A stretch of 7,990 nucleotides of DNA from an archaeon. GTDB taxonomy: Archaea; B1Sed10-29; WALL01. Shown piece by piece: positions 1 through 5,980 of the stretch. The position numbers and the translations under genes are program-made. Within the stretch, counting starts at the first letter, position 1; each line of letters opens with the position of its first letter. A model generated the notes under the pieces. That model ran no database searches. It saw only the letters and a program-made list of their open reading frames with translations, and was not told where the DNA came from. The stretch is taken from contig JAUVIW010000043.1 of assembly GCA_030592525.1 (NCBI GenBank), forward strand, positions 1 to 7,990, written 5' to 3'.

Positions 1-440
1 GCAAAGGCACTTACAGCCTGAAGATTCATGTAGTTGACTGGCACAACCTCTCTCACGACCGCGAGCTCAAGGGCAACATCGCTTTCCTCCAGAAGAGCAT
101 TCCCCCTGTCGCACAGGCCATCAGGCAAGAGGTGCTCGAGTCTCGTGGCATAACCGTGAAGGAATCCGAGCCGCACGCAGCCGGGGTTGCGCTCCCGATG
201 CCTAAGCCACCTTCGCTTCCAGCGCCGCCAATGGTCTCACCCAAGCGCGTGAAAAAGCCATTGTCCCCGCCACCGCCATCAGTCGCAAAGAAGCCAATAC
301 CCACCACAGTCAAGGCCGTGGAAAAAGAAATCGTGCATGTCGAAGAAAAGCTTGATGGCTCAAAGAAAAAGAAGGACCAGGAAGCCCTCAAAGACGCCTT
401 GTACGAGCTAGAAGAGCTTGAGAAGATGCTCAAGGCGTAG
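1..440 (+). CDS. C-terminal part of an unrecognised protein with Pro/Lys-rich tail
   Basis: The frame is open from the window edge (first whole codon at 3) to a TAG at 438-440, giving 145 residues; the start lies outside the window. The first roughly 25 residues (GTYSLKIHVVDWHNLS) alternate like beta strands and could be the end of a beta-sandwich domain. They are followed by an amphipathic stretch, then a linker at about residues 55-105 very rich in proline (runs such as SPPPPS) mixed with lysine, and finally a highly charged helix-forming end (KKKKDQEALKDALYELEEL) that looks like a short coiled coil. I do not recognise the family. An internal GTG at 132 could be mistaken for the start, but the open frame and uniform composition continue upstream of it, so this is best read as a 5'-truncated gene. 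A T-rich run follows the stop almost at once. The gene is convergent with asnS, so it belongs to a separate transcript. Confidence 0.6.
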   Translation, partial: KGTYSLKIHVVDWHNLSHDRELKGNIAFLQKSIPPVAQAIRQEVLESRGITVKESEPHAAGVALPMPKPPSLPAPPMVSPKRVKKPLSPPPPSVAKKPIPTTVKAVEKEIVHVEEKLDGSKKKKDQEALKDALYELEELEKMLKA

Positions 441-448
441 CCCAGCAA

Positions 449-508
449 CCTTTTTCCTGTTACGGGGACGCTCGGCCCCCGATTAGTAAAAAAACGTTGA
501 CGAAAAAA
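449..508. terminator. Convergent intergenic terminator region
   Basis: The 71 nt between the two convergent stop codons hold T-rich tracts on both strands. On the plus strand a pyrimidine run with T5 at 451-455 follows the stop at 440. On the minus strand T6 (503-508) and T7 (488-494) follow the asnS stop, as two copies of a CGTTTTTT element. Between them is a possible hairpin with arms CGGGG (463-467) and CCCCG (477-481) and a 9-nt loop. Archaeal termination typically uses U-tracts, so the two minus-strand tracts are good candidate terminators for asnS. The hairpin's role is inference. Confidence 0.5.
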
Positions 509-511
509 CGC

Positions 512-1783
512 TTAAGGCGTAGTCCTGTCCGGCGTCCTCGGGAACCCAATTGCATCCTGGATTGAGTCCAAGCCACAGAGCCACTGTATCACCCTTTCAA
601 CACCAAGCCCGAACCCGCTGTGCTGCACTGAGCCGTATTTCCTTGTGTCCAAGTACCACTCGTAAGTGCTCGTGTCCTCGCCTTCCTCGCGCAGCTTGCG
701 TTCGAGCTCGTCGATTGAAGTCTCGCGCTCGCTCGCGCCAATAATTTCACCCACCCTCGGAACAAGCATGTCATAAGCCAGCACCTTTGAGGGGTCCTCG
801 GGATCCTCGCGCATGTAGAACGCTTTGACTGCCTTGGGGTACCTCGTCACGATGAGCGGCAGCTCATAGTGCTCCATGAGCTTCTCTTCCTCGAGCGTGC
901 GCAAATCCTTCCCCGGTGCTATGCTCATCCCGTCCTTTTTGAGTATCTTTATTGCCTCGTCGTAAGTAATCCTTGGGAACGGCGCCTTGATTTTCGCTAT
1001 TTTCTTTGGGTCCTGCTCCAGCTCCTCAAGCTCCTTAGCGCACTTTTTGGCAACAGCTTGGCAGATGAATGCCACGAGCTCCTCGCCCTGCTCCTGCAGC
1101 GCGTCAAAGCCCTGCCACGCCGTCTCAACTTCGGCATGCCAGTACTCGGTCAAATGCCTCGATGTCCGGCTCTTCTCGCTGCGGAACGACGGCGCGATGG
1201 TGTAAATCTTTTCCAATCCGAAGATTGCCGCTTCTGCGTAGAGCTGCCATGTCTGCGCCAAGAATATCGGCTTTCCGTAGTAGTCCACTGTGAACAGCGT
1301 TGACCCGCCCTCGGCCATGCACGGCGTGAACATCGGGGAGTGGAACTCGTAGTACCCCTTGCCCCTGAAGTAATCGTGTATCGCCCCGAACACCGCGCTC
1401 CTGACCTTGAGTATCGCGGTCATCTTTTGCGATCGGAGCCACAAGTGCCTTTGCTCCCTGAGCCACTGCGTGCTCTGGTCCTTTGTTATCGGGAACCTTT
1501 CCGCTAAGTGAACGACATCCAAGCCAGTAACCGTTATCTCGTATCCACCAGGCGCTCTTTCGTCCTTGTGCACCTTGCCCTCGAGCTCGATGGCTGACTC
1601 TATGCGCAGCTCATCCGCCTTGGGCAACAGGTCACCTTTGACAGTGCACTGGACCGTGCCTGTGACATCGCGCAGCACCACGAACGCAATGGTCTTGCTG
1701 GCGCGATGGCGGTACACCCACCCCCTGAGCTTGATAACTTTTCCGTCATACTCGGGAACCTGTGATACGGTCTGGAATTCCAT
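512..1783 (-). CDS. asnS: Asparaginyl-tRNA synthetase (archaeal class IIb)
   Basis: Cytosolic enzyme that activates asparagine with ATP and charges tRNA-Asn. At 423 residues it is normal for archaeal AsnRS. Residues 1-95 form the OB-fold anticodon-binding domain (GWVYRHRASK, VVLRDVTGTVQCTVKGD). The class II catalytic core follows: motif 1 around 127-149, the EGGSTLFTVDYYG substrate segment at 158-170, motif 2 at 199-220 (SFRSEKSRTSRHLTEYWHAE, with R201 and E203), the GEIIGASERE segment at 345-354, motif 3 GFGLGVER at 390-397, and a C-terminal FPRTPDR. The segment QLYAEAAIFGLEKIYTIAPS resembles AsnRS rather than AspRS, whose equivalent is usually QSPQLYKQ. The start is ATG at 1783, supported by AAGGTGA at 1788-1794 four bases upstream. 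It is the last gene of the minus-strand series, and a 126-nt spacer separates it from the kinase-like gene, so it probably has its own promoter. A non-discriminating AspRS is the alternative, judged unlikely. Confidence 0.93.
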   Translation of the reverse strand: MEFQTVSQVPEYDGKVIKLRGWVYRHRASKTIAFVVLRDVTGTVQCTVKGDLLPKADELRIESAIELEGKVHKDERAPGGYEITVTGLDVVHLAERFPITKDQSTQWLREQRHLWLRSQKMTAILKVRSAVFGAIHDYFRGKGYYEFHSPMFTPCMAEGGSTLFTVDYYGKPIFLAQTWQLYAEAAIFGLEKIYTIAPSFRSEKSRTSRHLTEYWHAEVETAWQGFDALQEQGEELVAFICQAVAKKCAKELEELEQDPKKIAKIKAPFPRITYDEAIKILKKDGMSIAPGKDLRTLEEEKLMEHYELPLIVTRYPKAVKAFYMREDPEDPSKVLAYDMLVPRVGEIIGASERETSIDELERKLREEGEDTSTYEWYLDTRKYGSVQHSGFGLGVERVIQWLCGLDSIQDAIGFPRTPDRTTP

Positions 1784-1807
1784 GTTTTCACCTTGAGCCT
1801 AAGCGCC

Positions 1808-1841
1808 TACTTTAAGCTAAGCCCCGTGACACCATCATAAA
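1808..1841 (-). promoter_or_regulatory. Possible asnS promoter elements
   Basis: Two AT-rich candidates for a TATA box lie upstream of asnS: TTTATGA at 1835-1841 and CTTAAAGTA at 1808-1816. The first would give a start of transcription near 1813 and a leader of about 30 nt that includes the AAGGTGA ribosome site. The second would place transcription start only about 4 nt before the ATG, inside that site. The first therefore fits better. Neither is a strong match, and the choice is inference. Confidence 0.25.
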
Positions 1842-1848
1842 GAGAAAC

Positions 1849-1878
1849 CACTAGGCAAAGCCGTCTCGGCACCTAGCG
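1849..1878 (-). terminator. Hairpin plus T-rich run after the kinase-like gene
   Basis: On the minus strand CGCTAGG (1872-1878) pairs with CCTAGTG (1849-1855, one G-U pair). Inside it GCCG (1867-1870) pairs with CGGC (1860-1863) across an AGA triloop, with a 1-nt versus 4-nt asymmetric internal loop. The structure lies about 30 nt after the stop of the kinase-like gene and is followed by TTTCTCTTT (1839-1847). It could terminate that transcript. It could also be a structured leader or small RNA for asnS, but no recognised RNA family signature is visible. Confidence 0.35.
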
Positions 1879-1909
1879 ATTATTGTCGTACTGCATTTTT
1901 CAGCACCTG

Positions 1910-2674
1910 TTACTTTTTGTGAGAGGGCCGCTTTAAAAAGCTTTTGGGCTTGGCCTTCTTCTTGTTCTTTCTCGCGATTTCCTTGAGCCTCTTCTTATCC
2001 TTCTCGCGCACCCAGCCCATTTTCGCTCCCCAGTCAACGGCCTTCACTTGGCGGTTGTGCTTGAAGTATTCCTTGAGGAACAGCGCGCGGTACTGTTTCG
2101 GAACGACCTTGCACTCATTTATTTTCCCGTCTATGCGCTCCTCGACCGTGCGCTCCATGTCGTACTTGAACCACCACCCTTTCTTTAGCCGGGCTTTCAT
2201 GACGTTGCCCACGTCCCACGATACCGGGACTAAATCGTCTTCTTTTATGTGCATCACGGTGAGTGGTGTGTCCCAGTGGAACCATCCGGCGGCGTGGACT
2301 TTCGCGAGCTCGCGAGCCATCCTCTTAACGAGCTTGGGGCCGCCCTGCGCCAAGACGAGCCTCATAAGGTCGGGGTCGCCTGTGGGTATCGCCTTCCCGT
2401 AGTACTCACAGTACATCACGTTCCGCTTTGCGTCCAACTTTATGTTATCAGGGAGGTTGCACCCTTGCTTCGCTAAGTCCTTGAATGCCTTTTTGCTGTC
2501 CCATATTGTCTGCGGCCTGCCCTTCGCTTTCGGAAACAAGTCCTTTCGTTCCCAGTAGGTGTACAGGTACTTCATTAGCTTCTTGCCTTCTTTCTCATCG
2601 ATAACGATGTACGTGACCCCGTGCTTCCCTGCACCTAGCCATTCAGCTTTGCTAGGTTCCGGCTTCTTCATCAC
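1910..2674 (-). CDS. Divergent protein-kinase-like protein, basic C-terminal tail
   Basis: 254 residues from GTG at 2674, or 253 from the ATG at 2671. The order of motifs fits a minimal protein-kinase fold of the Bud32/RIO type: a glycine-rich loop WLGAGKHGVTYIV (12-24), a candidate ATP lysine in KKLMKYL (near 35), a helix ELAKVHAAGWFHWD (122-135) resembling the region before the HxD catalytic loop, and VSWDVGNV (151-158) in the place of the DFG motif. The catalytic Asp (D135) and the metal Asp (D154) appear present, but the usual Asn five residues after the catalytic Asp is Val (V140) and the Phe of DFG is Val, so activity is uncertain. Residues 210-254 are strongly basic (KKKAKPK and similar), which suggests RNA, ribosome or DNA binding. 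The gene starts 24 nt after the cca stop and may be leaderless from its own TATA box. No substrate can be named. It could also be an aminoglycoside-phosphotransferase-like small-molecule kinase. Confidence 0.55.
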   Translation of the reverse strand: MMKKPEPSKAEWLGAGKHGVTYIVIDEKEGKKLMKYLYTYWERKDLFPKAKGRPQTIWDSKKAFKDLAKQGCNLPDNIKLDAKRNVMYCEYYGKAIPTGDPDLMRLVLAQGGPKLVKRMARELAKVHAAGWFHWDTPLTVMHIKEDDLVPVSWDVGNVMKARLKKGWWFKYDMERTVEERIDGKINECKVVPKQYRALFLKEYFKHNRQVKAVDWGAKMGWVREKDKKRLKEIARKNKKKAKPKSFLKRPSHKK

Positions 2675-2695
2675 CAGAAATTGGGCACGCCGCCC

Positions 2696-2702
2696 TTTTT
2701 AT
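2696..2702 (-). promoter_or_regulatory. Candidate TATA box for the kinase-like gene
   Basis: ATAAAAA on the minus strand, overlapping the cca stop codon, is centred 25 nt from the GTG at 2674 and 28 nt from the ATG at 2671. There is no usable Shine-Dalgarno site in front of either codon (GGTG directly abuts the ATG). This geometry fits leaderless transcription, with the caveat that a single 7-nt AT-rich match is weak evidence. Confidence 0.35.
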
Positions 2703-3931
2703 CTCAATACCCAAAACTTAGTGGAGTAGCCCTTGAACGCCTCTGTTTTCTTCGCTGCGGCGCCCTCCTTTATCGTGAACTTCGCTCCATCGAGGTGCGA
2801 TGGCGGCTGCTTGAGCAGTTGCTTCAGGTACGCCTTCGCGGTCCTGAACTCGCGCTTCCTTTCGGTCACAACGCGGTTCCCGCGGACAACGATTTTCCCG
2901 TACTTCTCGATGAATTTCCCGGCATGGACTCGGTCATAAACGCACGGCCCAGGCCAGTCGTTAACAGCAGGCAGCTCCCACACCTCGAGCTCCACCAGGA
3001 GCTGTGCCTTTGAGCAGCAGTCGGTCCAGACCCATGAGTCAATCACCCCGAACTCCCTGCGGACAAGCGCCTTGCGCACCTTCTTCTCAAACCTCTGCAA
3101 TTGCGACCAAATAATTTCCTCGTTCTCGTCGCCGATTTTCCACTCGACAGCGAAGAGCTTGCCCCTTCCCGGCAACAGCTTTCTTTTGACGGGCATGTGC
3201 CCCTTTTCAATGTACGCCCTTGCGAGTGTTATGAACGTGCAGTAATTCTCCTCACTCACGGCAGCAGCAACATTGCGCCTTGCGTCAGTGGGGTCGATGA
3301 CGGTGAGCGGCTCCTTGAACTTCGCTTTGCTCTCCACCATCTCGATGCGCGTGCCCTCATGCCAGTTCGCCGCCGCCTTGAGGGCATTTTTGAACGAGCC
3401 GTACTTGAGCACGAGCAGCTCGCACAAGTATCCCGAGAACCCGTTGGTCTCGATGTTCGCGCCGTACACTCCGACGAGCTTCATGAATTTCTTGAGCTTG
3501 CGCACGTCGTTCGGGTTCTTCAAGTTCCTGAGCACGTACTCCGTGTGCAGTGGTGTCCTGTCCACAGCGCTGATAATCCTGTCCCCTTTCTTGAGCTTGT
3601 AGCACGGCACAATGTCAATCGCGTGCCCCTCAATCTTTGAGTGTATGTACGGGTGCTCTGCGTAATGCTTCTCCGGCTTCGCCCCGTAAGCCCCACAGAC
3701 CTTTGTCCCTATATCAAGCCCTTCCTTTTCGAGGTTCTCGCGCTTCATGCGCTTCGGGAACAGTATGAATATGTCGAGGTCCGCATCCCCGCGCAGGTTC
3801 GTGTCCTTTGCCAGCGAGCCAACGAGCATTGCCTCGCGGCCCAGGCGCTTTATCCGCCTGACGATGCTCTTCGCTAGCTTGAGGTCATCCTCCCTTTCTT
3901 TTTTCGTGGGCCTTATCTCACTCAGCTTCAT
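2699..3931 (-). CDS. cca: Archaeal (class I) CCA-adding tRNA nucleotidyltransferase
   Basis: Adds or repairs the 3'-terminal CCA of tRNAs from CTP and ATP in the cytosol. The 410 residues are slightly shorter than the usual 430-450. The polymerase head carries the class I signature GSLAKDTNLRGDADLDIF (38-55) with metal-binding D51 and D53, and the third carboxylate D106 in HAIDIVPC (103-110). TPLHTEYVLRN (126-136) and a helical domain (140-200, with GFSGYLCELLVLKYGSF) continue the archaeal CCA layout. The tail and body domains run to the end (FWVLR). The signature usually reads GSxAKGT, but here the Gly is Asp (D43), a small lineage change. The ATG at 3931 is supported by GAGGT at 3939-3943 with a 7-nt spacer, 2 nt after the stop of the upstream membrane-protein gene, so the two are probably cotranscribed. 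Nearby thpR and asnS share the tRNA/RNA theme. Confidence 0.93.
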   Translation of the reverse strand: MKLSEIRPTKKEREDDLKLAKSIVRRIKRLGREAMLVGSLAKDTNLRGDADLDIFILFPKRMKRENLEKEGLDIGTKVCGAYGAKPEKHYAEHPYIHSKIEGHAIDIVPCYKLKKGDRIISAVDRTPLHTEYVLRNLKNPNDVRKLKKFMKLVGVYGANIETNGFSGYLCELLVLKYGSFKNALKAAANWHEGTRIEMVESKAKFKEPLTVIDPTDARRNVAAAVSEENYCTFITLARAYIEKGHMPVKRKLLPGRGKLFAVEWKIGDENEEIIWSQLQRFEKKVRKALVRREFGVIDSWVWTDCCSKAQLLVELEVWELPAVNDWPGPCVYDRVHAGKFIEKYGKIVVRGNRVVTERKREFRTAKAYLKQLLKQPPSHLDGAKFTIKEGAAAKKTEAFKGYSTKFWVLR

Positions 3932-3933
3932 GT

Positions 3934-5484
3934 TCAGTACCTCTTCTTGATTATGCCGATGTCGAGGAAGTACTCGAGCGCGCTTTGCACCAGTGGCTCT
4001 GAGAACCCGGTGGTGCGCGCGTAGTCAACTTCGTTGAACACGCCTGACCTGCGCTTGAGCTCGCCGAACACCGCGTTTTCGAGGGGGTTCTTTGGCACGT
4101 ACTTTGTCTCGATGACGTTGTATGTCCCCGCGAGCGAGCGCTTCATCATCCCGCCCGCGCTCTTATGGCTTCCCAGTAGCGGGTAAATCAGCTCTGTCTT
4201 GTACTGGAATATCGCAAACAGCGCTATGAACACCAGTGCGGCGAGCGCTATGAGTATGAATCCTGAGACGCAGAAGTCACCGATACACAGCAGGTCGGTC
4301 CTTATGCCTCCGGACCAGGGGCATGCCTGCATGTCATCGCCCTTGCAGTTCGTGAGTGACGGCTCTGCGTACACTTCAGTATATTCTCCCTTGTCCTTGC
4401 GCGGGTCGTATGTGAACTTGCTTGAGCCGATGAATGCCTCTGTCCACGCGTAGTACTCGCCGTCCTTGAGCCCGATGTGCAGTTCGGCCGGGAGGCCGTT
4501 TTCCCTCGCGAGCTCGCGGAACACAACTGCTTTCTCGAGCGAGGTTATTCCCGTGCCCTGGCGGCTGTTCACATCAGTTATGTCGATGGCCCGCGGCAAT
4601 GCCTCTTCCTTGCTCACCGTGTCCGGGAGGCTGTCGAGCGCGTCGCTTATCGCTGTGAGCAAGTCTGTTGCGGTCATCCCGTCTGTGGCCGCGATATCGA
4701 ACTCCGAAACGCTTTCCCTGTTGAGTATGTTGAATATGCCGTCCGTTCCCGTGTTAATCAGGTACTGCTTGCTTATTGATGGGTTGAACCCACTCTGCTG
4801 CAGGAGCGTTTCGTCCGTGACATACCCCGTGCTGTACTTGAGGCTGATGGTCTGCGTGCTTTTCGCAGCGAGCTTGATGTTCCACGAGAGGGTCTTCGAG
4901 AGCGAGGGCTTCACGTTTATCTCGAGCGGCTGCTCGAAAGACGGCATGAGGTTGTCGAATGCCACGATAAGCGCCTCTGCCTTCTCCATGTTGTACGGCG
5001 GCGAGAGCAGGAGGTACTTGGCACCGGGGTTGCGCTTGTACGGCGCGTAAATGTACGTCGACCCCGTCCCACTCAGCAGTATCTCGAGGTCAACGAGCTT
5101 TTCCTCGTTCTCGTCAGTGTTCTCGAGCGTTATCGTGTGCTGTATGTATTCGGGCTCAAGGGCTATTGCGGCTGAGACATATACCTGGTTCGCGAAGTTC
5201 TCGGGGTATGTTATTTGGTAGTTGCTCACCACTTGGCCGTCCTGCAGAACGGGCACGATGGGCACGTTCATTGGCACGGCTGCCCCGCCGACTATTGCTG
5301 TCGGGAACATCTGCATCCCGAACATGTTGTTTACGCGCATCTGGTTCTTTGATGCCTTGATGAGCGCGACGTACGCCTCTTCCTCTACGACGCTCGACCC
5401 GTCGTCAAGCGTCCCGATGAATGTGACTGCGCTGGCTACGGATAAGAGGAGCATAACCGCCATTGCACTATAAGCGAACTTCAT
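3934..5484 (-). CDS. Membrane-anchored protein with degenerate transglutaminase-like domain
   Basis: 516 residues. An N-terminal signal peptide or anchor (FAYSAMAVMLLLSVASAV, 3-20) is followed by an extracytoplasmic part to about 405, a single transmembrane helix (408-427, GFILIALAALVFIALFAIF), and a cytosolic tail of about 85 residues. Residues 20-220 are beta-rich and lack a recognised motif. Residues 300-362 follow the transglutaminase-core pattern: TSLEKAVVFRELARENGLPA resembles the helix after the catalytic Cys, then YYAWTEAF and FTYDP. The Cys position is T/G/I (311-313) and the His of the usual HAW is Tyr or Ala, while the Asp (D360) remains, so catalysis is not expected. Four cysteines (380, 388, 400, 405) sit just outside the membrane and could form disulfides. 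The tail (465-516, NAVFGELKRRSGVFNEVDYA, then SALEYFLDIGIIKKRY) looks like a winged helix. The start overlaps thpR by 17 nt and is preceded by GGTGATCC, a perfect anti-SD match. A sensory or cell-envelope scaffold role is inference. Confidence 0.6.
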   Translation of the reverse strand: MKFAYSAMAVMLLLSVASAVTFIGTLDDGSSVVEEEAYVALIKASKNQMRVNNMFGMQMFPTAIVGGAAVPMNVPIVPVLQDGQVVSNYQITYPENFANQVYVSAAIALEPEYIQHTITLENTDENEEKLVDLEILLSGTGSTYIYAPYKRNPGAKYLLLSPPYNMEKAEALIVAFDNLMPSFEQPLEINVKPSLSKTLSWNIKLAAKSTQTISLKYSTGYVTDETLLQQSGFNPSISKQYLINTGTDGIFNILNRESVSEFDIAATDGMTATDLLTAISDALDSLPDTVSKEEALPRAIDITDVNSRQGTGITSLEKAVVFRELARENGLPAELHIGLKDGEYYAWTEAFIGSSKFTYDPRKDKGEYTEVYAEPSLTNCKGDDMQACPWSGGIRTDLLCIGDFCVSGFILIALAALVFIALFAIFQYKTELIYPLLGSHKSAGGMMKRSLAGTYNVIETKYVPKNPLENAVFGELKRRSGVFNEVDYARTTGFSEPLVQSALEYFLDIGIIKKRY

Positions 5485-5980
5485 GGATCACCTTGTATTT
5501 CGGGCCTTTCGGAGTCAGGTGGCTTTCAAGCAATTGCACGCGGTCCACCTTGATGGGTGTGCCGAGCTTCTTTGCGAGCGTTTTCCTCACCACGCTGTCC
5601 GGCTCGCCTTTCAGGCGGGCGAGTGTGATGTGTGGCTTGTACTTTGTCTCCTCTGACCCTAATTGGCTGCAGATAACTCTGTGTATGCTTATAATGTTTT
5701 CCTCGGGCTCGATGCCTGCCCAGACAACTTTCGCACGGTCCTCGTGGGGGAACGCGCCGAAGTCCGACAGCCTGATATCAAAAGCCCCTTTCGGCACCGA
5801 GTCCAGCGCCTTCTTGTACTTCTCAGCATCCTTGACATCCCCCACAAAAAGCAGCGTGATGTGCAGGTTCTCGGGCTCCACGAGCTTCATGTCAGTACCT
5901 GACTTCTTGAGCTCCTCGAGCTCTTTGCGGAGCGCGCCGCGCGCCTCTTCGCTGATGTGAAACCCGTAGAACAGCCTCAA
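5468..5980 (-). CDS. thpR: RNA 2',3'-cyclic phosphodiesterase (2'-5' RNA ligase family), TTG start
   Basis: Two-histidine phosphoesterase of the LigT/ThpR family, which opens 2',3'-cyclic phosphates at RNA ends (and can reversibly join 2'-5' ends in vitro). Both HxTx motifs are present: HITLLFVG at 40-47 and HITLARL at 117-123. The length from the TTG is 170 residues, close to the family norm of about 180. The chosen start is TTG at 5980, which gives the family-typical N-terminus MRLFYGFHI and has GGAGG at 5988-5992 with a 7-nt spacer. The frame stays open further upstream to 6103, but that extension lies inside the preceding gene and looks like out-of-frame sequence. The start overlaps the upstream stop as TTGA, suggesting translational coupling. 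The stop overlaps the next gene by 17 nt. A role in tRNA splicing or repair fits the nearby cca gene. Confidence 0.92.
   Translation of the reverse strand: MRLFYGFHISEEARGALRKELEELKKSGTDMKLVEPENLHITLLFVGDVKDAEKYKKALDSVPKGAFDIRLSDFGAFPHEDRAKVVWAGIEPEENIISIHRVICSQLGSEETKYKPHITLARLKGEPDSVVRKTLAKKLGTPIKVDRVQLLESHLTPKGPKYKVIHEVRL

Noticed and set aside
53..448. Minus-strand 131-residue open frame rich in Ser and Phe
   Set aside because: It is the antisense of the Pro/Lys-rich gene: proline and lysine codons read backwards give Gly, Ser and Phe runs. No start signal or recognisable motif.
1784..1909. C/D-box or H/ACA guide RNA in the asnS spacer
   Set aside because: An ATGATGG resembling a C box is present, but no properly spaced D or D' CTGA, and no ACA follows the hairpin on either strand.
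3101..3640. Plus-strand 179-residue open frame inside cca
   Set aside because: Antisense to the well-supported CCA-adding enzyme; no motif and no promoter.
3934..5484. Calling the membrane protein an active transglutaminase or protease
   Set aside because: The positions expected for catalytic Cys and His hold other residues; only the Asp remains.
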